Part shown: one piece after another, positions 48,755-61,335 of the stretch
Numbering within the stretch: position 1 is the stretch's first letter
How the letters are laid out: each line of letters begins with the position of its first letter
Assembly (NCBI GenBank): GCA_009602725.1
Contig: WELB01000049.1
Location: 484,804-548,774 of the forward strand
Source of the DNA: Spirogloea muscicola
Taxonomy: Eukaryota > Streptophyta > Zygnematophyceae > Spirogloeales > Spirogloeaceae
Direction: 5' to 3'
DNA: 63,971 nt
The notes under the pieces: model-generated
Told to the model about the DNA's origin: nothing
The model's input: only the letters and a program-made list of their open reading frames with translations
Databases searched by the model: none
Translations under genes and position numbers: made by a program

Positions 48755-49039
48755 GGTCGCCGAGGCGCCGGCGCCGCGTTGGCTGGCGGCCAAGCCGCCT
48801 CTGCCTTTGCTTACAGGCGGCTTCTAGATGGGGGTTTTAGCACAAGCGGGGGACCGGGGAAACGCTGCCGCAGGTGGTGGTGTATTGCCTTTTGGTGTGT
48901 TGGCTTAATTTGCCCTCCTTCCGTTTCATGTGCACGGCGCGCCTTCCCCCCTTTTCTCCCCCCCTTTCTTTACTCTTGGTACTAGCGTCACATTGTACCC
49001 GTAGCCACCTTAGAGTGGGGCTTCGTAGCCTTATCATGT

Positions 49040-49125
49040 TTGGCCCCTTCGAACCTTGTCAATTCTTTTCGGGCTGGCTTCTCACAGCCCTTGCCCCCAT
49101 TGGGAGAGCCACTTCTTCTTCTTCT
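49040..49125 (+). mobile_element. LINE family A 3' terminus
   Basis: It contains TTTGGCCCCTTCGAACCTTG, the hairpin GGGCTGGCTTCTCACAGCCC and the CTT repeat end. It matches 6850-6932 and the reverse complement of 32486-32570. Confidence 0.9.
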
Positions 49126-49345
49126 ATTATGTAGCCTATCACGTAGCCGTATTTTTGCACTACTTTTGCCCGAAAAGAAATGTATTGGCTTGAATTGGCC
49201 TCCCTTTCATGCTCACCGCTTGCCGTCTCTCGTTTCTCTCCTTGCATAATCCTATCTGTTCCTTGATGTCAACATTACCGCAGGGGGAGGTCGTCAACTC
49301 CCAATAAGGTGACAACAGTAAGACTTCCGTTTGCTAGATATTAAC

Positions 49346-50379
49346 ACGCTTGGGCAGGCATGCATTTTATTGGCAGCAGCCTGCCATGTGTGAGTAGACA
49401 AAGCAAGTGCCCCAGGCAATATGCAGCCTTCTTGATGTCTCCAGCGGGCTCCATCTACTTTCTGAGGCCCCTATTCGTGACAGTGACCAGATCGGCAGGA
49501 TGGAGCTGACTGGAAGTAGCACGAGCATCTCAAGTAGGCCCGGAGGGCGCATACTGATTGTGGGAAGGGCAGCATGGAGCTCACTAGCAATATTCCGTCT
49601 CGTCTTCTATTGCCTGCCATCTTATGAAGCCGCAGGCATCAGGTTCTATTCTTCACAGTGCTATGCAGGGACAGGCAACTACGGCGACTTGGAGAAGCGC
49701 GTCATTGACAGCATTGCATTGAGACCAGGGGTAGGCGGTTCGGAGGGGTCGCCGGGAGCCATTGGGGCGCGACTGGGGGGCCGTGGACACTAAAAGAATG
49801 ACAACATACAGCAGGGACCCCTCAAGTGTGGGCTAATTTCTGCATCCTGTGTTCCCACAGGTCAGAATAACAATGACAGTCTGCACCTAAACTCTAAATG
49901 TCCTATGGCTGATTGTTCATGACAGCCGACGAGCATCTGTGGCCTTGCAGCAAGGCAGAGTGACAAATAAAGCAGACAGACAGGCAGGATGCTCATGAGC
50001 AAGCATCGATCTGGACCCAACATTTCTACGACTTGACGACCCACTGTGCATCAAGCGCAACAACTTGTCCACTCAAGGCACTGACGACAAGAAAGGCAGC
50101 AAGCATGAATCAGTATGACCTACAGCATGCTCGCCACAAGTGAGGGCTGTGCTTGGGCAGCTATTCTCCGCACGCCTGCTGGGGCTAGTGATGCAACCAG
50201 CTGACGAAACAGCTGCAAACACCCCCCTGCAGCGACATAGCAGATTCACGAGCATCATATACCTGGCAAACCAACGTGTCCACATCAAGGGTTTGTTTAG
50301 ATGGGAAGCAATACTGGTCCCACCAATGCAAGACACTGTTGTCCTCAAGCTGCTTTGCCAAGTAGTCCAACGCCTCACC
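49346..50379. other. Downstream flank of importin alpha, no gene recognised
   Basis: A + strand frame at 49407-49793 is open for 128 codons but has no motif and no splice-linked extension. The rest holds only short frames. Confidence 0.35.
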
Positions 50380-53377
50380 TCAACCAAAATTGAAACCTCC
50401 CGATGGCATCATCGACTGGCTCTCTCCAAAGGCGTACGTCTGATGTCCAGGATCCATTGCTGGAGCAAGGGACTGGTCCTCTTCCACATCAAGGTCAAAG
50501 TACGCCTCCAGAATCTTCATAGCCTTCTCATAGATGTCGTTATTATTGTGGGTCTGCAAATTTTCAATCTTCTCCAGGCCCTCTGCTTCGTCAATGTACT
50601 GTGCATAGAGGTTGATGCCACCTGTGTGGCCAAGCTCTTTCTCTGCCTCTCCGACCTTCAGGATATTCTCAAGGCCTTCCAATGCCACTGTCACTATTCT
50701 TGCATCAGGGCAAATGAGGAGGTCACAGAGGGGCTTAATGCAGCCCTGGCTGACAAGATACCTGCAAGCCAGGAGCCACAAGAACGTGAGATCAAGCATC
50801 AAAGACTTGCACAGCTCTTTCACTCAGCGAAACTTGACGCAAGGTGTGGCATTGGCTCCATCATGCAGCACTTATCTCACTTGATCTGCTCATGTGTTCC
50901 ACCAGATGTGGCATTTGAGATGGCCCACGCAGCCTCCTTCTTGATGTCAAACTCCGCGTTCGCAAGAAGCGAAACCAAAGGAGGAATGATGTTTGCGTCT
51001 ATCACGGCCTGTAAATTGACAAGTGAAGTCTTAATTAACAGCACTACGGCACACAAACAGCTGGACATGTCCTAAACAGACCCTTTCCCCACATCATTGT
51101 CTGGGGTCAATGGTGCTTTCAGTCTAAGTTTCAACAAACATTGCTTGCTCAAACTAATGAGGCAACTTGAGGCGACTGCTACTGGGTACCTCACCTGGAT
51201 CTGCTCCTTGTTTCCAGCTGTGATGTTGGAAATGGTCCAGCAAGCTTCCTTCTTGATGCTCTTCTTATGGTTGTGCGTGAGGAGTGCCAGTAAGCAGGGC
51301 AATGCTCCATTATTGATGATGATCTGCACCGCAATTGCAGAAGTTGTAACAAAAGAGCTGCATGTCAAGCAAATAACCGTTGGGATCCTCACAACAATCA
51401 TCTGTGACAGAAGTGAAACACACTCTGCAACTCTGGCTCCCAAGCCAGCTTCTGAAATTGATGCGTAGCATATACAGCAGACGTCCAACAGAAACGTATG
51501 CAACAAAACTAAGAACTGCCTCCACATATACAGCCTTGCAGACCCTTGTGACAAGAAGTTGTTGCTAAAAGAGAAGCATTTCTACCTGTGTCTGCACGTC
51601 ATCGCCTGTCACGATGTTGCCAACTGTGCGCAGTGCTGGGATGAGTACTGATGGTGATGGGTGTCTGGTTTAAAGTGGAGAAGACAGAAGAGTGTCAGGG
51701 CGCTATGTCACAAGGTTATTGAAGCACTAACAAGGAGGATGAGAGATGAAGCGAATGTCATATAGTGGGGCCTAGAAGACACTCACAGCAACAACTCGAC
51801 AAGCCGCCTGCAAACATTCGCCTCAATAACGGCCTGGATCTTGTCATTGGTCCCATCCGAGAGGTACGATAGTGCCCAGCAGGCATCTGTCAAAACCTCC
51901 TCATCTGTGGAGTGGATGAGCCTCTCAAGTGCTGGAAGCGCTGGCTTGGACTGCAGCCACCATCAATCAGGAACACGGAGATGGCTCAATGATCAACACA
52001 TTATTGCCAGATGCACAGTATCATGTCAGCTTGCACTTAGCCCCTTCATGCTCTCACCTGCTCAAATGGAGGTTGAGGCTTTCCTCGGCAAAAGTTGGAG
52101 AGCGTCCATGTAGCATTTCTCAGCATTGACAGCTTGGAGTTTTCATTGAGCTGGGCCAACAACGGCATCAGTGCTCCATTGCTAAGGACCAGGTCTCTGC
52201 ACTTCGGCGAGTCGCCTGCTATGTTACCAAGCGCCCAGACGGCCTGATAGAGCACACAAAACTAACAAGATCAGGCGATTACTGCCAAAGAGGCAGAGCA
52301 AAAGCCTGCTACATATAGTCTGTGATAATGCCAGGCATATATCACACAATCTTGTAATCCGTCATCGCCTGGAAAGTACATCTACCTGCTCGCGAACATC
52401 ATCGCTTGGAGATGACAGGAGTTGGACGAATATGGGAACTGCTCCATGGTCGATGACCACTCTGGTGTGCTCGGATGTCCCTGAAGCGATATTCGTCAAC
52501 GCCCACGCAGCTTCAAACTGCCATGCCAAGTGCATGTTCAGCCCCTGCTTAGATCAATCGAAGCCTGGACCCATCGACCAGTGAGCTTCCTTCATGATCG
52601 ACATGGTGATCCCCATATGGTAATCATCAATGCAGGACCGCAGAGGCGCATTGGCTTGTCCAGTTTAAGCGCTGCTCTTGAGAGGTCGCAGGGGTCAGTA
52701 GCGGAAGGACCTGCAGTTGGGGGAAGTCCGACTTGATGAGGAATTGGACGAAACGAGGCACCACCTCGGCCTTGATGACCTCCTCTATCGGTGGGCTTCG
52801 CTCTGCAACACATATTGCCACGTTGCTCAGCAACACTGCGCCGTTCGGCCTGGCACTCGGAATCACCCAAAGAGCACCATGTACTGCACAGCAGTGACCA
52901 TAACGAGAGATTCAGGGCCTCGCCTATGGAGAGCAGCTTCCTAAACTGGGTGGTGGCCTCGAGCTGCATCTGGGGGTCATCCGAGCGCACGCCCTGCACC
53001 ATGGCAGGTAGGCTCTCCAACTGCACAAGGCGGCAGTCAGCACCGGAAGCAAGTCAAGCGGCCAGCCGCCGCACGTTGTACACGATACAAGCTCGCCAGT
53101 CGACAAAGGCTGGCGAGGCCGGGCCCGTTTGCGATGGGAGGCGTCGACGGCCTCCGCTGCAGCGCACCTTCTTCTCTACCGTGGCAGCGGGCGTCTTGAG
53201 GACGTCGAGCTGCGCCTGCATGCCCTCCCGCCGCTTCTTCAGCAGGCTCTCCTCGCGCTTGCTCTTACGAATCTCCACCATATTGTCCTCGCGCTTCCGG
53301 CGCGCCTCGTCGGCGTCCACCGCCTGCTTGTAGTGCTTCTTGCGGGCCTCCGTCCGGGCGCTCGGCCGGAGCGACAT
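50380..53377 (-). CDS. IMPA: Importin subunit alpha (karyopherin alpha)
   Basis: Exons: 53168-53377, 52924-53020, 52711-52802, 52386-52517, 52058-52243, 51787-51950, 51586-51664, 51195-51323, 50881-51008 and 50380-50761. They give 532 aa, the usual length. Residues 1-70 are the importin-beta-binding domain (basic, [20 protein letters not shown]). Ten armadillo repeats follow, with the NLS-binding W/N ladder visible in [55 protein letters not shown] and [11 protein letters not shown]. It ends in the C-terminal acidic segment and GGFNFG. It binds classical nuclear localisation signals and importin beta and shuttles through the nuclear pore. Intron 2 has a GC donor (ATAG|GCGAGG at 52923). The gene looks intact; its ATG is in a CGACATGGCG context on the + strand. 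Confidence 0.97.
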
Positions 53378-53585
53378 GGCGGCGGCGGCGGCGCCGGCGG
53401 CTGCGGNTAGTATGTTCCATGTTAGTAACCACACAGTAGTCGCAAGAGTTCGTTCGAAGGGCCAGTCCAGTAGAGGGCGATGGCTGCAATTGGCCAGCCC
53501 AGACGAAGGTACGAACATGGGAAAAAGTGGCACCCCGACGAAGGAAGGTGGCAGGCAGCCCGCGTGGGGTCCCATGCCGGTTGCC

Positions 53586-53622
<37 letters not shown>

Positions 53623-54440
53623 GCAGGGCGCAAGAATGTAATATTAACGTGCTGCCGCAAGAGCTAAGGATTGTGCACTAATGCAGGGGCGTCGGGATCA
53701 GGCCCTGGCCCGGTAAGAGCACTGTGGTCGGGGAGTGCTTGAATAAGATTCGGACACGAAAAAAGCGGATGTCGATGTAGACTGGGTGCTCGGCAAGCCG
53801 ACTGGGGCGGCGAAAGGGGGCCCCGGTCGCGACCGGCCCGGCCCCTGCCTCGCGCCCGGTCCGCTTCGTCCGCCTGACATTCGGCGCGGCGCAACGTCGG
53901 CTAAACGACGGAAACAGCTCAATCAATGTAAGGGCATCAAGAGGGCCGGCAACTTTTCATAATCTTTTTCTGGAGCTTGGCTAATCACAGCCTTCGCCCT
54001 CTGCTGGAAGAATTCTTTGCCGGTGAGGCCAGCAAACAGAAGACAACACCTCTTCGACTTTACGGCAGTGGCTGTGAGAGGCCAGCCCAGAGGAACGTCC
54101 ACGAAGGGGCCTGCGTGGCCCACCGGTCACGCTATGTGGCCCCCAACTCGCCCCCGTTCAATCTCACTTGGGTTAAAAGCACCTCCTCCGATGGTGGCGG
54201 CAGCTGCGGATGAACCTTCTTCCGCAGCTGGACATTGTCCATTCTTTTTCGGGCTTTTTGGGCCCTCTTCTCTATAAGTGAGCACTTTCTTTCATCAAGA
54301 ATAGCGAGGCGAGAGAAGGCGTGCGGTGTGCACGTACCGAAACGGAGGCCAAATCAAGCAAGTGCCATGTCTGTTAGAAGAAATAGGAAGATTCAAAGAA
54401 GGAAGACACTTCCATTAGAGAGCGATGGCTGTAAATCTTA
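53378..54440. other. Importin alpha upstream region with several LINE tails
   Basis: An N at 53407 lies 30 bp upstream of the start. 53440-53530 (-), 53930-54010 (+), 54010-54110 (-), 54215-54300 (+) and 54380-54440 (-) are copies of the LINE 3' module at different stages of decay. 53586-53622 is a GCG microsatellite. 53690-53925 is GC-rich without a recognisable gene. Confidence 0.6.
53586..53622. repeat. GCG microsatellite
   Basis: About 12 uninterrupted GCG units lie in non-coding sequence. Confidence 0.9.
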
Positions 54441-55395
54441 AAGCAGCCGAGGAGATAGAAAGGATCACACAACTAAATGGGGACGTTATACCCTAGAGGC
54501 GGGACGCTAGTACCCTCGGACGGCCGAGGCAATGGACCATATCTTAACAAGTGTAAACAAGAACTTGTGGGTGTGTGTGGCACGCAAAGTGTGGAAGGTA
54601 AGCTAGGCGCCAGAGAAAAAGGCCGGGGCAGCGAATCACGAATCAACCAATTGGTAATCTGCACACCAGTGGTCTGCACACATACTGTCAGAAGGGTTGG
54701 GGAAGCGAGTCAGATTTCATTTCTTTGGAACCGAGTTGGAGACACGTAAGCCACAAGAATTATGACCTTGTGGATAGCCTCAAACCCAACCTATGTGCTG
54801 GACCAGTGGTTGGAGGTTTGGTGTCATAAGCAACGCTTCATTTGCCTGCTTACGCTACCAACAGTCTTACGAACCTCCTTCTTTGACCTCCAGCCGTGCT
54901 GTGGTGAAGAACGACAGTTGCATGCTTCGAGTATACACGTTCTAAAGCAACTGGACAAGCTGTTTTGAAAGGCTTCCCTCTGCCCTGCACTAGAGTCATT
55001 GCTATCGCCAAAGGCCTCAGGTCAACTCAACTACATCCTTTGGCCAGGCCAAGCTGGCATCCCTATCAGTAACGCTCAACCAACGGCAACGTGAACAAAA
55101 GGGCACGAAGTGGTCAGCGGTTTCATCTCAAGCACTTCTTTCCCAAACACTCATTCTGACAAGACCTTCACTGCCTCTATGAAGAGGACTGTATGAGGAC
55201 GGAGGACTAGCAAAGGCTTCTCTGATGACAATAATGGGGAGTAACAATCAAATGTGCTCTTGTCAAAATTGGATGGTGCTAGCAACTTAGCAAAGCGTTG
55301 TCCAGACCAAACAAGTCCCTTCTAGAAGTGATGTAATAGCAAGAGTGGAACAACGCCGGCCAAGGCATGACGAGTGTCCTTGGCGGTCAGCAGAC
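54441..55395. other. Intergenic, nothing recognised
   Basis: Short frames at 54477-54749 and 54762-54968 (+) have no motif. The interval is the downstream flank of the NAD(P)-binding protein gene. Confidence 0.4.
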
Positions 55396-58300
55396 TCAGG
55401 CTACTGATTCAAAAAGTTCTGCCAGTGTTAGCGACGATGCCATTTCTTGCTCCACAGCCTATACACATCAAAAATCAATTAAATTAATAGCTTAGGGCAT
55501 GAAATGTCAAACGACAAATCAAATCGTCAGAAGAAATAAGATCGGAGAGATGGAATCAGACCGACCAGACTGACCTCATTTCCAGGCTACCAAGGTGCAA
55601 GCAAATTAACTATTTGTACACATATTCATCAGATCATGCTTCGATTTCTCAGTGGCTTGCAATCATCGAGGAATTAATTAGTACCTCGACAATCTTATCT
55701 GACGCCTTGTCCAGCACAAGTGCTTCAACACAAACCTCAGCTACCTGCAAGAGATGCGGCACAACTTAGGCACACTAAGGTGCTTCTTGTAAGATGCGCG
55801 AGGGCTGCGCGTGATAGGTCGCGTGACAGGTTACCCCACACAACTGACCAATCTCAAAAGTCCCGATGTTTGTGTTACAAATCGCTGAACTACCACAAAG
55901 TGCTCTCTGCTGCCTAACACTTATTCTGAGCTTGCTACCTAGGCACACTAAACAGTAGTGATGTGAAGGAGCAAATGATGAGTAAGCTGTAAAGTGGATT
56001 GCTGTGATCAAGATAGCTTACCTGGCCGCGAGTTATGGCTCCCATGATTTGCGAGTCAGCCCGCTTAAGCACAACGCTCGCATTCTGGTCAAGGAGGACA
56101 AAGAAGTACACATCTAATTTAAAGACAAAGACACGTTGCTAAGCACCCACAAAACAACATCATCAGCATATGAAAGACAGCCCCTCATTAGACTGGCCAA
56201 CGACTGGCGGTCAAATGTAATGACTGATTAGCAGAAGTGCTACACGATTCAGACTTGTCCTTTCGCACGAGTGACACCCTTCAAAGTACAATGGAAGCTT
56301 CAGGATACACTATTTGCTACAATCAAAGCTGCAACTGCAAAACTGCAAATCTTAAGCAAGGACATATGTTTGCCCTACCAGACATTGCATACCTTACTGG
56401 TTTCACTTTTGAGTCCGCCTGGACGCACAATGGTGTAAGTCAAGCCAGATCTTTGCAGGTACAGTTCAGCTTGCCTCTTCCTGCACAAATAAGCCATGAT
56501 GTCAATCTTGTATTTGAAAGCTTATATGTGCATGCTTAACTCATGCAAATTTGACAAGAACTTGCTTAACTTCATCACAGCATGCAGACTAGCGCCAAAT
56601 CGGAGATGCAAAGGTCCTTGGTCATGTTGACTTGTCAGCCTTTGTTCTCTATCCAAGAGATCTGTTTGTCACATTGCCAGGGGCTTCACTCGAGCCAAAA
56701 AGTACCCAAGTTAACTTACCAGAATGTTATTCCCCCAAACAAATTCAAGGGATTCAGTAGGTTCGAAACACCGATTGATGTCACGAACACAAACTGCACC
56801 GTGACGATAAGTATAACTAACTGCAGTCAGCGTTACATACTCCACATTGTTCACCAGTACCAGAGCTGGGGTCCACCAAATGAGCCTCAAGATCGTCATC
56901 CACATGCCCTACATACTAGTAATACAATATTCTGCGACAGATGGCTCTTTACTACACCTTATCTATATTGCCGTTATTCTTGGCTGCAGATACCAGGTTG
57001 GCCACCCCTTCATACTCAATCTGTTTGCCAGCTATGGCAGCCATGTCAGTACCAAGGCCAACTTTGCCGACAAGTTCAAGATGGTTTTGCCAGCCATACA
57101 TCAGTACCAGTACTTCTAGGTGAACACAATCCCAAATTCACCTTGTAAGGACCAAATGGATCCAATGGACTTGGCCGATAACCGATAGCACAGATGATCG
57201 CATTGCTGCAGAAGCCCACAAGTTGCATCTCAACCGTGTCAGCGACAATGTCCAATCTGCACCAATTCTGGAGTGCAAGCGACACGAGCCTGCACTGCAA
57301 ATGGCAATGTATGCGTGTCCATTTACAAGAAACAATCATGCGCTCGAAATACAAGGCCATCTCACCAGTCCCCAATAGCACGCTTCAGCATCTCATATCT
57401 AGTCAGATCAGCTTCCACCAGCTGAGTTGACATCAACAATAGTATAACATCTCATTACTTTCCATATTTCACGTGCCAAGAGAATGTTGCCAACAACTTT
57501 AAATGCTCACAACACTGTGAAATCTACGTCAATAACCAGCAGTCAGCAAGTGTAGATTGCTTGCAAGCTGCCAAAGCATTCACTGTAGAGGGCTTGTGCA
57601 AAGAACACCTTGTGATACGATCAATACAGTAATCAGCTTAAATTGAACCACAATCACGAGCAAGAAAGCACCTCCACGCCTTGGAGCTGACGAAGGTACC
57701 GCTGGCGGGTGATATTTGTGGCAACAGCCCGGACTGGAACTCCCTTTGCGACTAGGTTCTCCACTATCATTCTGCATATTGACAGGAGAGACACTTGTTC
57801 GTACTATTCCGCAAGACCAAGCCGTACTGAAGTAGAAATGAAATCACTGCTGATAGGAAATTGAAGATACCCACCTCCCAGTCCTCCCAGAGGCGCCCAC
57901 CACGAGCACCTTAAGGCCCTTGTACTTGCCACCTGAACCACCCTCTCCTCCCTCCTTCTCAATGTTCACCTTGCTGCCTGCCGGCTTGTAGACCTCGACC
58001 AAATCATTGCCGTCAATCCTGGTTGTCCTCTCAGGCTCTGGCCCTGTTTCCTGAGACTCCCTGGGGCTGGACATGGAGCTCCTCATAGAGCCCTCTGCAG
58101 AGCTCTCACTACTGTCAGGCTGCCGCAGTCCAAAGGACTCCGCAGTTCGCCTGAACGAATCCATTGTGTCCTTGCCGACAATCTCCTCAGCAATGTCCTC
58201 GCCAGTCTCACGGAGGGCTTGCCCTACATCCTCCAGAGCAGCCCCGCTCTCAGCCGCAGCCTCAGCCATGACTGATTGGACGTCCTCACCAGCCCTGGAC

Positions 58301-59945
58301 GACCTGCCAGAGATACCCTAGATGTCAGATAGTTGCCAGCCATTGTATAGTACAAATCAGACTTGCTGGATTGTCACATTGAGCAACCCTCAAATTTTAG
58401 CCTCGGGCCCCTACCAAATGAGGAATGAGCCTTGACCGTTGCCCAATGTCACAAGCAACAGACAGGTCACAGGAATTAGCTCGTCCATGCCAGTCTTGCA
58501 CCTGTCGAAGGCACGGGAGGCGGCATTCTGGAGCCTCTCGCTGGCTTCCTCAGCACTGGCCTGCACCTTGCGGCCACCGCTCTGCGCCTGCTGAGCGACC
58601 GCGTCGGCCCTCTCTGCCCCCTCCGCCACGAGGCCCTGCACGTTCTGCTGGGCAGACTCTGCAGCCGCCTGCGGGTCCTCCAAGGCTTCCTGCACTCCCT
58701 CCTGGCCCAACTGCGTGAAGAATCCAGGGCGTAGAGTTGGTCAGTGGATTAAGACTTGAATACTGGTCAGTGGACAACGTAACATATTCTGCCAGAACCA
58801 ATGTTGACTGGCATGTCCTCATCAACTTATGACTCACACAACCATGATGGCTGCTGGAGGCCGCACAATATGACCTGTAAGTGTAGGCCTGCGGGCAATA
58901 CAGCAAGGCCCTGTCCCTTGAAGACAGATGCTTAATGGCCTAATTAGAATAAAAGCCATGATGACTCCACAGTTGAGGACCTCACCCTGGCTACCCTACG
59001 GGCCTGCTCCCCAACCTCGTCGCCGACATTGACACCCTGCTCCTGCACAGCTTCGCCAACCCTCTGCGCCGACTCCAAGGCGTCATCACCGTACCGAGCC
59101 TCCTGCCTCACTTGCTCCCCGACTCTGCTGGCCCCTTCCTGAACGGCGTCTGCGGCATTGGATGCTGCTTGCCCCGCCTGCTCGCCTTTACTCTCCAGGC
59201 TGTCCTGCACCTGCTCCTTCTGCGCATCGCGAGCCACTGAGGGCGTCTGCGGAGGCGCGCTGTAGCTGCCGGCGTCATCAGCCGATGTGTAGGCTGGGGA
59301 TTTGCTTGGGCTGTTCCAGACATCAGCATTGGCCGCCCTTCTCAGCTGCTCGTTGTACGCTTCGAGTCTGTCACCGGGACTGATGGGGCCCGACGAGGCG
59401 GCAACCACAAAGGGCACTCTTTTGCTGCCGCCAGTAGCACCTGCACAGAGCACAGAGGCCATCCAAACCCGTTCGCCTCAGATTTAGAGAAGCCACAGAT
59501 CAAAGACAATATGGTAGCGAAGAGGCCGATTGCAGCGTCCCTGCCATAGATATAGGAGCCTCAAATCGAAGACAATCTGGCAGCAAAGAGGCAGACTGCA
59601 GCGTCCGAGCCAAATCTTCTGAAGTAAATGAGCACTTGACATACTGGTGGAGCGCCTGGCAAGGCGAGCCACTCCGCTGTGGCTGTCCGCGGGCGACCTC
59701 AAGACTGCGCGCCACAAAGCAGTCATCTTGAGGGCTTGGCGCGGACGTATCTGGCGTCGACCTGCCGTCTGATCTCTGCTGACCCTGGTCGCTGATCTGA
59801 TCTTCGATCGAGATGTTGCAAGCAGGAGCTCTTGCCAAGCGCAGCCGGGCAGATTCTGCCCACCTCGTCGAGTCTGCTGGGACGCGGTGCTGGGAGAGCC
59901 AGAGGCCACCCCCAGCGCGAACCGCATGCCGGCCAGGGCCGCCAT
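55396..59945 (-). CDS. NAD(P)-binding SDR-type protein with LEA-like helical N-terminal region (plastid-targeted, predicted)
   Basis: Exons: 59864-59945, 58986-59440, 58502-58710, 57875-58303, 57672-57771, 57142-57267, 56958-57020, 56720-56793, 56398-56480, 56022-56113, 55685-55744 and 55396-55458; phases close to 611 aa. The N-terminus (MAALAGMRFALGVASG...) looks like a transit peptide. Residues about 90-310 are Ala/Glu/Gln/Arg-rich amphipathic repeats (AVQEGASRVGEQVRQEA, GQEGVQEALEDPQAAAESA) resembling LEA_4 or apolipoprotein-like 11-mers. The C-terminal half is an atypical short-chain dehydrogenase: glycine motif KVLVVGASGRTGR (about 380-392), NAIICAIGYRPSPLDPFGPYK, KFVFVTSIGVSN and LYLQRSGLTYTIVRPGGL. 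Plastid SDR proteins of this class include Tic62-like and UOS1-like proteins; the substrate is unknown. The exon at 57142-57267 is the least certain. Confidence 0.87.
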
Positions 59946-60593
59946 CTCCGTAACGAGCGAGCGAGCGCCGCTACTGCAACGACGATGAGAGGCAGTGGAG
60001 CGACGTCCTATCAGACAGCACAGCCGGCAAGCCGTCCACTCGTCGGCCAGCAGACGGCACCGCCACGGCCAGCAGCACTGACAGGACCGGGCAAGACGAG
60101 CCCCCGGCAAAGGAGCAGGACGGCAGGAAGCCCCATGGCCGCATCCCTGAGCTGCACAGCGAGCCGACTGCTGGCTGCGCGAGCGGCGCGGAGACTCCCT
60201 CACCTCGGACAGAACGGAGAGAAGGAGGCCGCGGCGAGCTCGCCTGGCTCTCACTGCCGCCGCCGCCGCCGCCGCCACCGCCGCCGTCGTCGTGGAGATG
60301 GCGCTGGGGGGGAGCAGCCTAGCACTTGGAGGAGGGAGGGAGAGAGGCAGGCAGGCGGAGGAGAGGGGCTAGTAGGGGCTACGAGTGGCGGCGGGGGAGG
60401 GGAGGAGGGGGAGCTTCTGGGGGGGTGACGTGGAACGGGGCCGCAGGGGACGGGCCTTGCTCCCGGCTCCACGCGGCGGCATGTGAGACCAACACGTGGA
60501 CAGTCCGCGGGCCCTGTCCCCGAAGGGGCTCTGGAGAAGCAAGCGCGGCGCCAGATTAACTGGTGGCTGGGAGAGGCCAGCCCAAAGAATGAG
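59946..60593. other. GC-rich upstream region
   Basis: It contains a GCC microsatellite at about 60257-60290 and + strand frames of low complexity (60297-60559). A LINE tail (AACTGGTGGCTGGGAGAGGC) begins at about 60556. Likely promoter/5' UTR of the SDR gene; no separate gene recognised. Confidence 0.4.
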
Positions 60594-61335
60594 GAAGAAG
60601 AAGTGGCTCTCCCAATGGGGGCAAGGGCTGTGAGAAGCCAGCCCGAAAAGAATTGACAAGGTTCGAAGGGGCCAAACTACGAGCTAAGCAGCGACTGCGG
60701 GGCCTGAAGAGGCTATGGCAGAACGGGGGAGGATGGACCACTTAGTACTAACGAGTGAGGAGCCTCACATCCGACAGACTAGCTGCCGGTAAACTATTCC
60801 CCTGACGAAAGCCGGAGGCCGCAGCGAGAGCACGGCCAGCACGCAGATATAAGGCGTGGGCCATGGACCGCTGGAGGGAGACGGACAAGCGCATACGATA
60901 CACCTGAGCCCACGAGCCAGCGGCGTTGAAGTCAGCCGGCTCACCGCGCCTGCGGGACACAGCGCGCCGTGCTAGCCTGACCAACAGGTCGAGCCAGTGG
61001 GATCCGAGAGCCCCATGCACGTCCACAGCCAGGGGGACGAACTCGTCGGCAGCCCGGTGGTCGGCGTGTTTGGCCGCCTTGCTGCGAGCGGCCTTTGCCG
61101 CAGCGTGGCCAGCCCGCGAGGCAGAAAGCCCCGGGTTGGAGCGGTCGACCACATCAGTGGTGACCACATCGGCAATGATGCGCCCGCCACCGCCCGTCGT
61201 GGACGCCACCAAGTCGATGCGGCGCGTGTGGAGTCCGTCGGCCCTCTGGAGGATGGGCATGACAGAAGTATTCTCCATCGCAACTGTGTATCCGGCCTCC
61301 TGAAAGGTGCCGAACATACCGTCGCGGAGGAGGTC
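60594..61335 (-). mobile_element. Family A LINE, 5'-truncated copy with ORF C-terminus
   Basis: The - strand frame 61317-60748 (189 codons) holds RRIDLVAST...IIADVVTTD, the acidic pair seen in the 17116 ORF. It continues YRMRLSVSLQRSMAHALYLR to DVRLLTR, where TAG ends it two codons earlier than sister copies. The 3' UTR follows to 60594, with the hairpin and terminal CTT repeat (GAAGAAGAAG on the + strand). The zinc cluster is missing, so truncation is just upstream of the endonuclease-like region. It is the most complete 3' half beside 17116-18420. Confidence 0.85.

Larger units (their letters stand above)
48619..49345. other. Upstream region of the SPOT1-like gene with one LINE tail
   Basis: 48716-48753 is a GCC microsatellite that makes a + strand alanine-run frame (ATG at 48713, stop near 48827); with no continuation I do not call it a gene. 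49040-49125 (+) is a near-perfect family A tail ending GAGAGCCACTTCTTCTTCTTC. 49130-49345 shows nothing. Confidence 0.5.

Noticed and set aside
48713-48827. Alanine-run ORF on the + strand beginning ATGGCCGCC
   Set aside because: It is only a GCC microsatellite with a short tail, lacks any splice-linked continuation, and lies just upstream of the - strand SPOT1-like gene.
49407-49793. 128-codon + strand ORF downstream of importin alpha
   Set aside because: No motif, no conserved pattern and no splice-linked extension.
60297-60559. Gly/Arg-rich + strand ORF upstream of the SDR gene
   Set aside because: Low-complexity GC-rich sequence next to a microsatellite, ending inside a retroelement tail.
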